Source: Charina bottae
Lineage: Eukaryota; Chordata; Lepidosauria; Squamata; Charinaidae
Assembly: GCA_023362775.1 (NCBI GenBank)
Contig: JALMGJ010000005.1
Span: forward strand, 37,257,463 to 37,321,462
Reading direction: 5' to 3'
DNA length: 64,000 nt
Below, piece after piece: positions 39,701 through 54,700 of the stretch. The notes beneath the pieces are model-generated. The model did not search any database. It had not been told where the DNA came from and worked only from the letters and a program-made list of their open reading frames with translations. A program made the position numbers and the translations under genes. Position 1 is the stretch's first letter, and every line of letters starts with the position of its first letter.

Positions 39701-42700
39701 ATGTGACATGCCTACCTATGATTAACTCAACCAGTTTCCACAATTAATCCAATTTCTGTTGTGGTTTGTACACAAGGCAATTAACAAAAGTTTAAAAACT
39801 AAACAAAATATTTTAAAAAATTAATACCAACATTGATACTTAAGAACATTTAACAATGAAAAGCTGGATATCTTTTTCAGATTTTCTAAAGGCTGAAGAA
39901 ATGTGGGCCATGAAGCTCCCACGGAAATATGCCCCGCAGACTGGGTGCAACACGGAAGAAGCTTTTGCTGGCATTCCAGGAGATGGGAACTGACAACAGA
40001 AGCGTCTTCAGAAGGGCCTCTCCTTAGACGACAAAAAGATTCTTAATGGGAGACGTGGTCTCTTAGATAATCAAGTCCTATGCCTATCTTACCAAATCTT
40101 AAATTTAGCCCATACCAAAATCTTAAATTGTGCCTAATAAGAAAGTGGCAACTAGTGCAGATCTTACAGTACAGTACTGTATTTTGCACTGATTAACAAT
40201 TTAGCTGCTGTATTTTGCACCAATAGCAACTTATGAATACTTTTCAAGAACAGATTAAATAGAGGCTATTTTGTGGTTTACTGTATTGTGTGAACACTAC
40301 CAGCAGTTGCCAAAGAACATTATTATAACAAGCTAGTCGGACACAACTGCACAAATGTGCAGGGGGAACCTTTACCTTTACCTTAGTTACGGCTGATGGC
40401 CTGAAAACAAGGCTGCTTGATATCTGTTAATTAGTTATTCACCATTAAAATGTCCATGTGAAATGATATGGCTATTTCACATTTAGTCATTTCTAAAACA
40501 ACCTGTATTCACCTCCCCTTTTATCTTCACCTTTTCCATCTTTTTCCTTCAAATTACAGCCACAGTTGTGTATATAATGCTTCTCAGGGAGTTCTTGGTC
40601 TTTGAAAGACTAAAGGATTCTTTGCTGATTTTGCTGTATTAGACTAAGAAGACACACATCATGGTAGTTTTATTTTTGTCCGCTATCTAAGCATTGTATT
40701 TATACTCCTCCTAGTTCCAGAAGCGATCACATCTATTCTTACCACCCCTTTATTCTCTTCTGTTTTTTCACATCCTCATACAACTATATATATTTATAAA
40801 ACCTCTTTCATATTAATTTTCTGTTTATATGATGAATTGGACATGATCCAGAAAAAACATATGTGATAGTAATATTAGTGCTTAGGGCCACAATTTCTTT
40901 TTCCTCTTGAAGATAATCAATTATTGTTCCTGTTTCTTTTGTTTAACTGTACACCCTTTGGTTTTTAAGTCTAAAGTATGATACCTGAAAATGTTGCTCC
41001 ATAACTTGGATTTTACCCTGGTCAGGACATTTCTTCATGGTTCGTTCAGCACAATGGATAAGAATTTCAACCATCTATAAAGACAAAAGATTAGAGCAGA
41101 GCTTTCCAAACTGTGTATCGGGACACGTTAGTGTGTCGGCTGCAGTGTCTGGGTGTGTCGCCTCCGAGCCCTGCCAGGATTCCGCGTGGGTCCTAGTGCC
41201 TGCCTTGTGCCTTGCTGACTCCAAACCTGCCAGGATTCCACGCAGGTCCTAGTGCCTGCCTTGTGCCCTGCCGTAAGAGTGTGTCGCGAAATGATGCCCT
41301 GCTGAAAGAGCGTGTCGCGAAATGATGCATGTCTAAAAAGTGTGTCACCAACATAAAAAGTTTGGAAAGCTCTGGATTAGAGCATGTCTATAGTCCTAAT
41401 ACTGTATAAGGAGATACTTATAATTAAAAAAAGAAGTACTACAGAAACACCAGTACAATACTGTCTTTTTTTTTTGCCCAATAAACACATGTATGTTCAA
41501 TGAAGAATTTTGTTTGAGTCATATTTGGAAATTATTTCCCAAGGGCTTACTAAAGCAGACCTCAAGGCAAGGCAAGGCAAGGCAAGATTCACCAGTTCCC
41601 CAGACTTTCTTCTGGCTCAGATCTTGATCTCCAAAAGAAGTAGAATGCTCTTCTCCCCTTCTTTATTTCCAAAGGGGAAGGTAAGAAAGGGGCTGCAGGA
41701 ACCAATTTTCTGAGTGCAGATGGAAGTCTAGCTGGGCTTCCATTCCCACTCTTCAGGTCTGCTACTGAAACCTCTTTCTCTCCCATAGGAGAGAGACTTA
41801 ATTAAGAAACTTTATTATAGTGGATCCTAAAGGACAGGGGCCAAAAACAGCTTAATAATTATTGACCATCCATATTATGAGTAGTTTGACCGACATTCTA
41901 ATTAAAGTATAGCTTAAATATCATTTATGAAGATGTAGCTATACAAATAAGGATCAGTTATAGCAAACTGCAGGGGTTAAAATCTGCTTTTTCACAATGA
42001 AACCCACACCTAAGTATTTCTTAGAGGAAAAAATGTACAAAAGGAATTTAATTCTAAAGCTGAACACAAGTTTAGCTTAAACAAAAGAAAAACTCACTCT
42101 ATCTGCAATAACAGCCTTCCGTTTTTGTTCATCCCCAGATAAGCCTGTTTCAAAAACAAAAGTCTTTTAATTTTCAAAGCCAGGGTACAAACAAAAGCAA
42201 TTTCCTTATCTCCTATGAAGTTTTAAGTATAATAACAAATGTTTAATGTTTTATAATTTGTACAAACTATCCGGGTATAATTGAATTACAATGGTGGAAG
42301 TGAACTTATATGCTATTTCTTATGTTCAAGAAGTGTTTACAGCCTTCTAACCATATTGAGCTCAGAAAATTGACTTTTTATTATAATACATCATCAAAGC
42401 CAGTATAACATTCATTTACATTTTGCACGCTAAATTCAGAAGCAGTGGCATACAACTTAACCTTCCTAGTTTTTACAACTTCCACACAAGATAGCAACCG
42501 CTTCAGTCACCTCTAGCTATTCACAACAGATACTGTAACTTCCTTTATGCCCTTTCAAAAGTGATATGTAAAGGCCTTGTCTGTCCAAAGTCATTATACG
42601 CAACCTTATAATGACAACCACGGCACGGGGAAGATTGTGACTTCATATGTAAGATGAGTAAATGGTACAGTGCATGAAGTAACAAATGATGGGGAAAAAA

Positions 42701-45700
42701 CTAGATATATGCTTGTGAAACTAAGAGAGCCTGATACTGTGGACTGGAGCTAATGAAACTATGCAGAGGAGTGAAAGTGCAGGTTTCTGTACCTTCTCTC
42801 TAAATGACCAAACCACCTCAATGTACTTCTTCTTCCACACTTTCTTTTGTATTCAATCCACATTCATTCAGCACCCATTTATTCTTCAGGCTATCTCTCC
42901 TGTCACACACACTTGTTTTACTGCACACACTTCTACCACATACTGTCCATTTCTCCATGCATTTTCCGTCCTTTAGCAAGCATTATACCATAGTACACAA
43001 ATTCATCTATTTGCTCATCGTTTATGAATAATTTGCTATTGCTCACTCCATTTTCCCTGTCAAACACCACTACTTTTCTCTTTGATTCATTAATTTTCAG
43101 ATCCATACTCCTTGTTGCCACATACAACCTATCTCACATTTGCTCCAAATCATCTGGGTTCCCATCCAAGAACACTGCATCATCCACATACAAACATTAA
43201 TGTTCCCAAGCAACACACCTATACTATAACATTTACTGACAAATAACTCAAACAACCAAGGGAACATCAACAACCTAGATTTACTCCTTGCCCAGTATTG
43301 TACCATTTGCTAAGTATGCCACTTATTGTCAAACATTACTTCTACCATATATTACTCAATACATTCAGCAACCAACTGGAATTCCACACTTGAACAAAAC
43401 ATACCATAATTCAAGCCTATTCACTTAATGCATGCTTTCTCTAAATCAACAAAATGTATAACAAACATTATTTCCCACATTCATACATGCTGAAGAACAA
43501 AAAATAAAATCTCTCGTATCCTTTTGATTGGAATTCTGCCAAACACCTTTCCATGTTCAGTTAACAAGCTAATTTCCCTGTAGTTTTTGCGATTACTCTT
43601 GCTATCTTTCCCTTTATCCAGGTGAATAACAATATTTCATTGTCTTTTTTCCCTTTTTATTATGTTGTTATAAATCTTGATACACTGTATTGTTTCAATA
43701 CAGTGATGTTTATACAATATTAATTGAAGATTATTAATTGATTATTGACATTCTATTATTGAGATAACTTAGAGTGTTGAAAACAGAGAAAAGTATTCTA
43801 TCAATATTAATTACAATTTAGGATGTAAATATTACAAGCATAAAATTATTTGAATTTTTCATCCAAAGTTCAATATTACATTGAAAAAGGAACTGCTGCA
43901 AATTGCATCAAAATATTTGTTGTATAATCACTTATAGCCTGGCTTCTAAGGGGGTCTAAACATCTACAAATATTGCAAATTAGCAGATATATAAAAAAGG
44001 GGGAGTCAGAAACTCAATAGTTCTTTTTTTATTTTCCTTTTTCCTTTTCCCCCCTACTTTTTTGGTATTTTAATTCTTGTTAAATCTGCTCTGTTTATCT
44101 GTTTTTTTCTTTCATTAACATGTAAATAAACACACACACACACATATACACACACCAAGTAACAATACAATGGAGACTTTAATATTAAGTAATCAGAGCC
44201 TCGTGTGGCGCAGAGTGGTAGGCGGCAGTATTGCAACCGAAACTCTCCCCACGACCTGATTTCGATCCCAGCGGAAGCTAGTTCTCAGGTAGCTGGCTCA
44301 GGTCGACTCAGCCTTCTATCCTTCCGAGGTCGGTAAAATGAGTACCCAGCTTGCTGCGGGAAAGGTAATTACGACTGGGGAAGTGCTGCTTTTTTCAATG
44401 TTATACTCAACTCTGGATGAAAAAGCCAAATAATTTTGTTTGTAATATTGACACCCTAAATTGTAATTAATATTGATGGAATATTTTTTTCTCTTCTCTC
44501 TTCTCAATACTCTAAGCTATTTAAATTTTAGAATGTTAATCATATTATACTGCATAAACATCACTGTAATGAAACAATACAATGTATCTAGATTTATAAC
44601 AACATAATAAAAAGGAAAAAACAACAACAGCAACAACAAAGCACTCACCAGGCTCTGAAGAGGCATTCTGGTCCTCCATAATAAAATACTGTATGTTTAT
44701 AATAGTAGAGAATACATGTAGCTCAGGGTTGAATGTTGGGTTCTTGGTGCTTTCTGAGCTTGGCTGGTTTTTTGCAGAAGAAATGAAACAGGGTAATGGG
44801 TAATGAAATGTCTGCAAGAAAACAACCATGGTCAGAGAGCACCAAGGACCCTACATATGTTTCATAATAAAAAAAGCTTGTGAGATTTTTGGGAGATTGT
44901 AGGAAATCATCCAAACTATCATAAGAACGCAAATGATGGCACCCAGGAGCAGAAAAGATTGCTGTTACTAGATGCAAATACACTTACCCACAACAGCTTT
45001 GGCTTTCCCTTCATGAAAGGACCATGACAAAGCCAATGCTTCATTAAGACATTCTTGTTTCAGAAGGTGATCGATCCTCTAAAGAAAAAAGTACAAAATA
45101 ACCATTTTAAAAATTATGTCAGAAATTGTATTGGTATGTGGAAATGACCCTGAGAAATAAGGGGAAGAGATGCTGCCTAGGGAACGATCAGATAAAAGGG
45201 GGAGGAGTCTGCAGCTGCATAACAGGTAGAGAAAAAACTTAGAAAGGTTCCACCCTAACTTATCAGGCCGTTAAAAAGAGACGGCAGATTTGTACTTTCA
45301 GACTTGCAAGATTCTGCTAATGTAGCCTTACAGTAAAGTAGAATTAGCTCAACTTGTCGTGCTTGGTCTACCTGGGAGGCTGACAGAAATATAGATAAAT
45401 AATATTCAGTGAGAACATGGATAATATAAACTGAACACAAAGTTGTAATGATTCTGTTTTTGTCTTAAGCATTCCAAAAGCTTGTTCTGAGGAAAGTAGT
45501 ATTTTGTTTAAAATTCAAATTAAAACCAACTAGCTAACTTTGTTTTAAAAACAGTTACCAATCTGGACAGATTTGGATGATAAAATCAAAACCTTTGTTT
45601 TGCCATTTGTTGAACTGATTCAAATTAATTGGTTTTAACAGTCACTATTGGATCATATCATCATCTAAGGATGCATAATTCTAAAAAATTCCTATCTTGT

Positions 45701-48700
45701 TTTGCCAGCCAGACTGAAATTTAAGCAATTTTGAAGAATCGTAAAGTAATATAATCTAAAATCCAGATGTATAGTACACCAATACTAATTAAAATAATTA
45801 TATATGCATTTTTTTCAATCTGAAATAAATTTTACAAGACAAATTCCGAATGGAATTAACTTGACAGGTTATCACTGGAGATACTGGCTGGCTGGGGAAT
45901 TCTGGGGAGTTGAAGTCCACACATCTTAAAGTGGCCAAGTTTGAGAAACACTGGTTTAAGATGTTGTATTAGTAAAAATGATACACTGAAGTAAGGATAC
46001 TGATGTCTTCTTCAACAATCCGTACATTTAATCTGAAAATGTCTCTCACAGACAGCTCTGTTCATCAAGCCATGAAAAAAAAGGTAACTTCTTCCTTCTC
46101 TCCTCACTTACCTCCCTCCAGGTCCTCAGTGTCAGAACATGAACAGACTGAAAGCAGAAGAAAGGAAAATGGGTGAGTAACACATATTTATTTGAGAGTC
46201 TATTAGCAATAATTATGGCATCTTAAGTAGCACAAGGATGGTGAGTCAACTTTTCACACATAGGCTAAATTTGCTTTCTCCTATTGTGGCTGGGGAATTA
46301 CTGGAGTTGAAACCAATGTATCTCAAAGGTGTCCAGGTCAAAGAAGACTATTTTTCAGTTGCTGACAATAACAATCTCCCAAAGTCTCATAATCATGTGT
46401 TCTTCTTTCTCTTTCCTTCTCTAGAGCAGCTGCGATAAACAGTTCAAAAGTCTTCATTACTAATTTTGCTTAATTCAAGCTTGCTGTGTTACCTGAACGG
46501 AACAAATCTATGTAGAGATGTTCATATCATGTTATGAAAATGTATCTGAATTAAATCACCTGACTAAAGGGCAGGTGATTTACTCAGCTAGCAGGCCCAA
46601 TAAATAATAAGCGCAATGATAAAGGAGAATAAACATGGACAGACTTACCTTTGTACCCAAATAAAAAATCTGACCACCAGAGTTGCTGATTGACTGGTAG
46701 CAAGCCTTCTCACCCACCAGTGCCTAAGAAACACAGAATATTTTTATTTAATGCAGAAGGCCTGGCAAAGCATCTCGAGGGAGGAAACTCAGCATTTGGT
46801 CATGTCCATGGGTTCCAGACTTCAGGCAGTCATTGACTGCAAAAGATTTTCATCCAGGTATTAAAGGCAATCCTTATGTTTGTAATGGTGTTGGTTTGTT
46901 CCATTACTTATGAGCCACCAACGATGGGTGTGTGTGTGTATGCCACTGGCTGTACTTCCTGAATGGTTCATGCCCCACTTTTGTCAAACCCCTTATTTTA
47001 CAGCTGAAAGTCCTGACTTCGCTCCCATCTGGGTGTGTTTCCTTTCAACTTCAATGTGGTGGTGTACAGAGGCCAACTGCCAAAACAGTTATCCTTGTTC
47101 CAATATTTCTGGTCCTGACTGTACATGTCAGATAATCATATTCCTGTAGATCCATGGTTCAAGTAGATAGTACAGCTACAGTAACATCTGAAAGTCACTT
47201 ACAGTGGGGATGTACCCAGCTGCACATAGAATTTTACACCAGTGCTAGCAACAAGGCTCAGTAAAACTGGGTTAACCTTTATGGTGAGGGGCTTTCAAAA
47301 GTTATATTTGTCATCATGGGTACATTTGATGTGACATCCCACATGATGGCTATGTATCAACAACACATCGTAAAGTATATACACGCAGTTACAGTGTGAA
47401 ATTATATTAAAACCATTTCCTATACAACACCTTGAGAAAGGAATGCCCCTTATTATTACAACCAGTAATAGAGTGGCATATCACCTTACAGTGTAGCAGG
47501 ACCCAGGTTACACTGCACTACACAGCAGATAGAGCAGCCACCATATATAGAATGAAACAAAAAATTATACCTCTTGGTATTGTAAAATTTCAAGACACCC
47601 CAAATTTCAGAAAAGAATACTACAAAAGAAAAACGGAATTGGGCCATACCAATGCTTGGCTAACATTGCCTCCTGTTGCCAATGATTTGAAGTGGCTGCT
47701 ATTGTATACTAACTGAACTTCTGATATCTCTACAGTCTCAAGCTCCTCCTGTGTGTGACGATCTATCACGTGTAACTTTTCCGCACTGTCTAGCAGCACA
47801 ATTGTATGGGAATTCAGCCACTAGAAGAAAGCAAACAGAAGAAATAGCAATTTGCATTAGAACAGTGATGCCATGGTATATTAACCAAGATTTCCAAACC
47901 ATAATATTCAAGCAGTGCAGCTAGCAGCACTATGCAATTGAGTCTGAAGGTTTTACAGCAATGTCTCAACCCCCGAGGGATTCAGAAAAGCTGCATCAAG
48001 AGAGGTACAGAAGGAAGACCTCACCTCCAGGACTGTGTGGAATTCCAGGCATTTTAAGGGGGATTCAGGCAAACCGGAAGGAATGCAAAGAGTGACAATA
48101 AAGACAATCGGGGAACTGGAAGTCAATTCCTATGAGGGAAACTGAGGAAACTACGCTGTTTCCATCAAAAATATAACTAAATATAGATTTATGACTTAAA
48201 CATCAGCCATCTCCTTGATCTTAACTTATATTTAATTCTTGAAAACTCAAAAGTTTACACTCAATTTTGTGATTTAAGCTGGCCTAGTAAAGGTATTGCC
48301 CTAACACAGGTTCTGAACATCCACGGCTACCTTGTTCATTATGTGTATTTTTGCATATTCAGATACTTTCATCCTAGACTTTCTACAAATATTTTAATTT
48401 GATTACTTTTCTATTACTATAATGAACATGAGAAATTGTTATATTGCTGCCAAGTAGAGCTTGGAAATACAGGAAAAATGGTTTAAGTGGCAAAAATGTA
48501 TCTCAACATTGGATTTATTATTAAATAATTAAGAGTAAATAAATCTCCTCAATCTGATTTTTATAGAGATCTCAAGTCTCTTTAATCTGAGAAATACATA
48601 TTTCCTTCCAAGCTAGAAAATATTAGTATTTTCTACTTAAATATAAAATATGAATACTTACTGTAAAATTGATTAAATCATAATGCAGATGTAGTTGCTT

Positions 48701-51700
48701 CTGCTTTGTAACATGTATTGCTCCAGATTCATCTCTTTTTACCTGATGGAGAAGTTTGTCCTATTATTCTTTGACATCTCCCTTGCAAATAAAAATTATT
48801 TGCTTTTAATTTTATAACTTACTAGTTATAGTTCAAAATACAGCCATTCCCACCTCAAGATCCAAGTGCAATAAATTAATTTCCATTCATTCTAATGAAA
48901 AGTATTTAGAAAAGCAAATTTCAAAGTTAATGGATATCCTGAGCCTTACCAGAAGGAAATGGACAACATCTCCTCGACAGAAAGCAAGCACTGGATTCAC
49001 AGATGTTTGGACAGGAACAAAATACCAGGCAAGCAGTGGAACACTAGATGGTTCCATCTTAAAAAAAAAAAAAAAAAGCGGGGGGGGGAGAGATTCAATT
49101 GTTACCACCATAGAAAAAAAGAAGTGCTGCATGTAAAAATGTAAGACCTTCATGTCGCCTTTGAGTTCAGCTGAGTCCTTGGCAACTTCATGGGCTGGGG
49201 TTTGCCACTGCCACCTTTTGGCATTTTCTAGACAGCCGTAGTATTCTCTGGTGATCTTCAATCCAAGTTTCCAAGAGCAGCCAAAATTAACTAGGTGCTG
49301 CCACCAGGTTAGAGCCCAATCATGTAAACTTATGTTTAAATATTTTAAGTTTTAGGAATATTTGCTGATTTAAGTAATTGCGTAGCTTTGTTCTATACAA
49401 AGCTTTATAATTATTTAAATACAGTAGTTTTTAAAAAAAAAGCTATGCTCAGTTTGCAGTTTACTATATTAGTAGCTCAACCACATCAGAAGATGCTCTC
49501 ATCCCATTGATGAGACCAATCAACTTAGGTATGCCTACCAGCACAGGATCAGGATAGCCACAGGAGTCTCAGGACAGGAGACTATCAAATGATCTTAACA
49601 GCAAATGATCTTCATATAAATCCAATAATAAAGATCAGCTTAGAGTACAATACAGTACTCTCAGTACTGTACTTAGTACTAGAGTACAATACAGTACTCT
49701 AAGTACTGTACAATGTACTTTTTCTACAGTAGAAAAAGAATCTTACAGGGGAGGGATCAGTACAATTTTATATAGACTGGCGTTTTGGAATTTTCAGAAA
49801 CGTGTGATGCTCCATTCATTTCCCAGGCTTGCAAGTTCTGTTCTCCATACTATGCCAGTTTTATAACAATATTATACTTTATAAAGTTCTAGCAAGCCTA
49901 CAGAAAGCTGTTAGATTTTCAAGCTACTTTTTCCTGAAACAACCTTCATGAGATATAATGATTGCACTTTGGTGCTGAAATTCCCTTTTCAGAGGCCCAT
50001 TTCACTTTCAGTATTTTTTAGAAGAAGATGGTAATTAACTCTTTTCAGATCTTGTAATTAACTATTTTAAAATCATTTTAAATTTAATTTTTTAAATCAT
50101 TTTGATTGCTGCATATTTCACTGCTGCTGAATTTTATGCTTAATATTATTTATTATTTATTATTTCTAACTTATATCACCGCCCATCTCCCCCCACAAGG
50201 GAACTCTGGGCGGTTATATTAGTGGAAGTTTCACACTTTAAATGTTTATTTGTAAAGCAATGTTAACAATTTTTGGAGAATAGACAGGGTATAAATTTTT
50301 TAAATAAATAGCCCTAAGAACAAAAGCAAAAAATTAAAAGAATTACTCACACGACCATATGGGAATGTCATCCACACTTTCAAAGATGGCTTCAATCCAA
50401 TCACAAGAATCTGAAGTTAATAATAGCAATAATTTATTTGGTTGTTGTGGGTTTTCCAGGCTGTGTGGCCGTGTTCTGGCAGATTTGGTTCCTAACGTTT
50501 CGCCAGTAGCTGTGGCTGGCATCTTCAGAGGACAGGAGCACAGCTAGAAAATTCTCTCTGTGCCCAAGAAAGCCTTCAACTATACAATAATTTATTTATT
50601 TGTTTGTTTGTTTGTTTATCATTCATATTTCCATCTCCGCCCATCTCCCCCAAAAGGGGGACTCTGGGCGGTTTACAATAAAATCAACAATTAAAACTTT
50701 ATCATATTTCTTCACCTCCCATCTCGTATAGCAATGACTCTTAAGGATAATATAATAATCATCCTTATGTTCAGTGTTTTACCATCTTTTTCAAATATTA
50801 CTATTAAAATTGGGTGTTTATGGAAAGTAGGTTACCTTTGTTAAGGAAGCCATTGCTAGCAGAGAGTATTGGGTGATAGGATGGTCTCTCAGTTCAGGCT
50901 TTGCGTGTAAAGGCTCAATGCAGCAAACCTCTCCCTTTGAACCACTGAACAAACAGCGAGATTCACATGTTCTCACACCCATGACTCTCCTAAAACAGAG
51001 AACATGACAAATTTAGACACATGTCATACAGCAACTTATTTAAACATAACATTTTTAAAAAATGTGTAAGCCATACGATTTAAATGGGGTGGATATCATC
51101 CCAGGAATGATAGAAAAATTGCATTTGTGAGTCCTGCACTTAATATAATGACAATTTTCCCTTCTGTAGTTACTCTTTATATGGTCCTGAGAGCACTTTA
51201 TATGGTCCTATGAACATTGAAGCAGTAGAGAACTATTGAGAAAAATAAAGCTAGTAAAGGAAACATTATTTTACCACCTAGTAAACATAGACTGTAATCA
51301 AAACTAAATTTGATTAGAACAATAAAACAAAGCAAATGGAATGGATCAGATTAGAAATGCAAACAGAATTGGCTTTCCTCATTACCTCATTAGTTGTCAA
51401 ATATCTTTTAAATCTTACAAGATAACATAACAAATAATTAACATAACAATAATGTAGTATATTTTTAATTAGTATTCAGCGAACTTCTGTCTAAATATAA
51501 TGATGCAAACAGAGTTAAAAGGGGCTTTTAGGTAGGCTGACTATATTTCCCTGAGACGGAAATGGGACCCTAACATGCGCAGGCACACCGGCACGCGTGC
51601 ACGCACTCCATCCCTTAAAAAACGGGACGAAATTGAGTGACTGAAAGGTCCGGAAAAGGTAAAAAAACAGGCAGTGTACACGTCTGATGCTCCCGCCTCC

Positions 51701-54700
51701 TATTTTTCCCCAGAACCACCACCCCAAGAGGTGACTGGCCTAAAGTCACCCAACCAGCTTTCCTTTCCAGAATTCACAGGCTCCTGGTTTCTAGCCTAGC
51801 ATCTTAGCCCTACACCAGTGGCTCAGGAGTTCATGGCTACCATGGCTACTGTGGACCTGAGCCATCAAGGGCTTGACTCACACAAGTGATCACACATTAG
51901 ATCTCTTTTCTTGTCTCAGGGTAATTGTGACTTGATTTGAAGGTGGAGGTCATTACCATCAGTCCTTGGTCATGGTCACTCTCTGGTTGCTTTTCAGTCT
52001 GCTGTTACTGCTCCCCCTGGAGGAACCTATTAGATCAGTCCATCCCAAGAAACTAATGGACCTGAGGGTTTCAGAGGAAGCTTGGGATTTTCCTGAAGGC
52101 CTGACAGGCCTCTGACTGAGGCCTTAGTCTCTGCCTAGAATGGGCATGCAACAAGGGCCTTGGATCAGATTGCCCCTATGTAGCCTCTCCCTGTACATCA
52201 ATCTTAGGGGCTCCCTGGTTTTCCAAGGAGCTCCAAGAGATTAAATGACAGAATGCCATCTGATGGGACCCAGGAAGTATCCCTTCTCTCTCACAGCACC
52301 ACTGGAACAACCATCTCCAAAGAACTGCCTTGATCCTTAAATGAGCCTTGAAAACCTAGCTTTTTCCTCAAGCTCTGCAATATGTTGGGGTATATCCACC
52401 CAGACTGTACTATATCAGTTTGCTATGGGGTATGTTTGTTCTCCTCTAATCATTTCCATTTTTGTTTCATTTTCAGATACCATCGGTATGTACGCTGCCC
52501 AGAGTCACTGTTGAGTTGGGTGGCCTTACAAATCTAATAAACAAATAAGTATATTTATTTTAAAAGTTTTATAATAAAAGCAGATAATCTTACTTGAACG
52601 ACAGTTCAAATACTGAACCACCACTGTCATTGCAGATTGCGAGAGTTGGGTCATCTGTAAACTAAAGAAAATATTATTTTCCTCAATTCTTTCTACAGCC
52701 TACTTACTTTCTTTCCATTTCTCCCATCATGACTTTTCCATTATACTAGGCATATACCTATGATGCCTACTACTGTACAATGATAGAATTCATTCTAAGA
52801 TTAGAACTATAGCAGCTGTTATAACAATACACAGTTTATTTTAGTCAAAAAGACCTCATACTATGTAAGCTTTTTAATGCCACAAGTATAGCTTACAAGA
52901 AAGAACAAATTATTTGTTACCTTAATATGCAAAATTGCAGTCCCTGGAGGATGAGCATCTACTATTGATCGCAACAGCTTTCCACTGGCCAGATCCCACA
53001 TTGTAATCTATAAGCAAAAGATTATTAAGGTTCTGTAATACAAACTCTTACCATTAAAACATGACAACTGTAAGATATCTTCCAAACCATCTGTCAATGT
53101 TATCCGGGGGGGGCTTCCTTTTCTTTCCTTTTTACCTTTCAGCTCACAGGCCTCCTGGCTGGACACCTCCCCCCTTGTCCTTTCCTTTGCTGGCCCACAC
53201 AATTAATTAAAAGGAATACTGCCCTTTTAAAATTAACTAACCAGGATCCACACCTCAGTAACGACTGTAGTAAAAGGAACCCTGGAATAGTTTTATACAG
53301 GTTCTCTAATTAGCTTCATGAGAACCCTCTCCTAAAGGGCAGACTAATCCCAATTTAGGGCATCAACCCAGATGTTACTAGTTTGGGCACCAACCCCTAC
53401 TGTTCTTAGCTTGGGCATCCACCCAACAGCCTCTACTTGGGCACCAACCCAGATGTTCCTAATTTGGGCACCAACCCAGATGTTCCTAATTTGGGCACCA
53501 ACCCAGATGTTCCTAATTTGGGCACCAACCCAAATGTTCCTAATTTGGGCACCAACCCAAAGGACAAACTTCACTGCCACCACCCTATCACTATAGTCCC
53601 ACAGCCCTAGGGAAAGCTGGGGGGCTCTGGGCCAAACTGTTAAGAGTTTTTCAAAACCTCCAAGGATGACTTCTCCCTTCAAGCCCCAAACCTTGGGAAC
53701 TCAACCATCTACAATCTCCTGGTAGTAACAAGCCAAGTGGTTAGGCAGGCTGGGTAGAATCCAATTTCCATATGCATGTGACCACAACACCAGCATGTAA
53801 GATATACATTTTTATTAAATAAATATAATTAAGACTTACACACTAAGGTAGGATTCTTTTTAAAACATAGTATGCAAGATAACAGTTAAAAATAATAAAA
53901 CTATCTCCCTAAAACTTACTATAGTTCCTTAATCTTGTTAAATCTGGATACGCTGTTGTTTATCCATTTCCCAGGCATAGTAAGATAAAATTGCATTTTA
54001 GGCAGGTTGCTGGAGGATACTAACCCTTTGGATGATAACAAAGCATTCTGTTGTTGCTGGTGACCTTTGGAGAAATCTCTCTCTTGCTCTCCTTTTCCTT
54101 ATTTTATTACGCAACTTCCCAATCAAAAGCTCGGACCAGCAAGGCTTCAAGGGCGTTGCCTAACAAGCTACCCAAATGCCCCCTCCCAACTGAAATGCAG
54201 CTGCAAGGGGTTATTAGGATGTCCTTACTGGCCTGGATCCAACAATTCAAAGGGGAAGCTGGCCAAACTCACTCCTCTGAAGTAAAGGATCCTACACTCA
54301 GCACTTGTTCTTCGGGTTAATTTCTAATAACAACCTGGCTTGCTGCCAGAGTCTCCAAACGACCCAAAATAGGGTCTGGCACAAGCTTGTTCTTCACACC
54401 ATCTATGAATGAAACTTATGAAACTAAAGATTACTGCATGAAATTATCCCTTTTCTTTCTTTTCAGAGAACTCTACAATAAAGAATATGATAGATACAAC
54501 AGAAAGAATAGTGGGAAGCATTTTTCAAATGCTGAGGAATAATGAACTATGTATTGGAAATCATCCTTCTCTACAGTCAAACTGACTCTACAATCCTTTG
54601 CACAATTATTTGGGATTATGTTTACCTGTGTAACCGTGTTGCATATAAATTATTACCTGTCCTTTTGCAAAGCCACACAGAAGTCTTGAACAGTCATTGT

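Noticed and set aside
44193..44270. A second possible tRNA gene
   Set aside because: It continues into a SINE body shared with known tRNA-derived SINEs; not a functional tRNA.
53437..53560. CRISPR-like regular repeats
   Set aside because: Units are directly adjacent with no unique spacers, and the host is a vertebrate.
53344..53682. A repetitive 112-codon frame
   Set aside because: It is the translation of the 27 bp minisatellite; periodicity explains the open frame.
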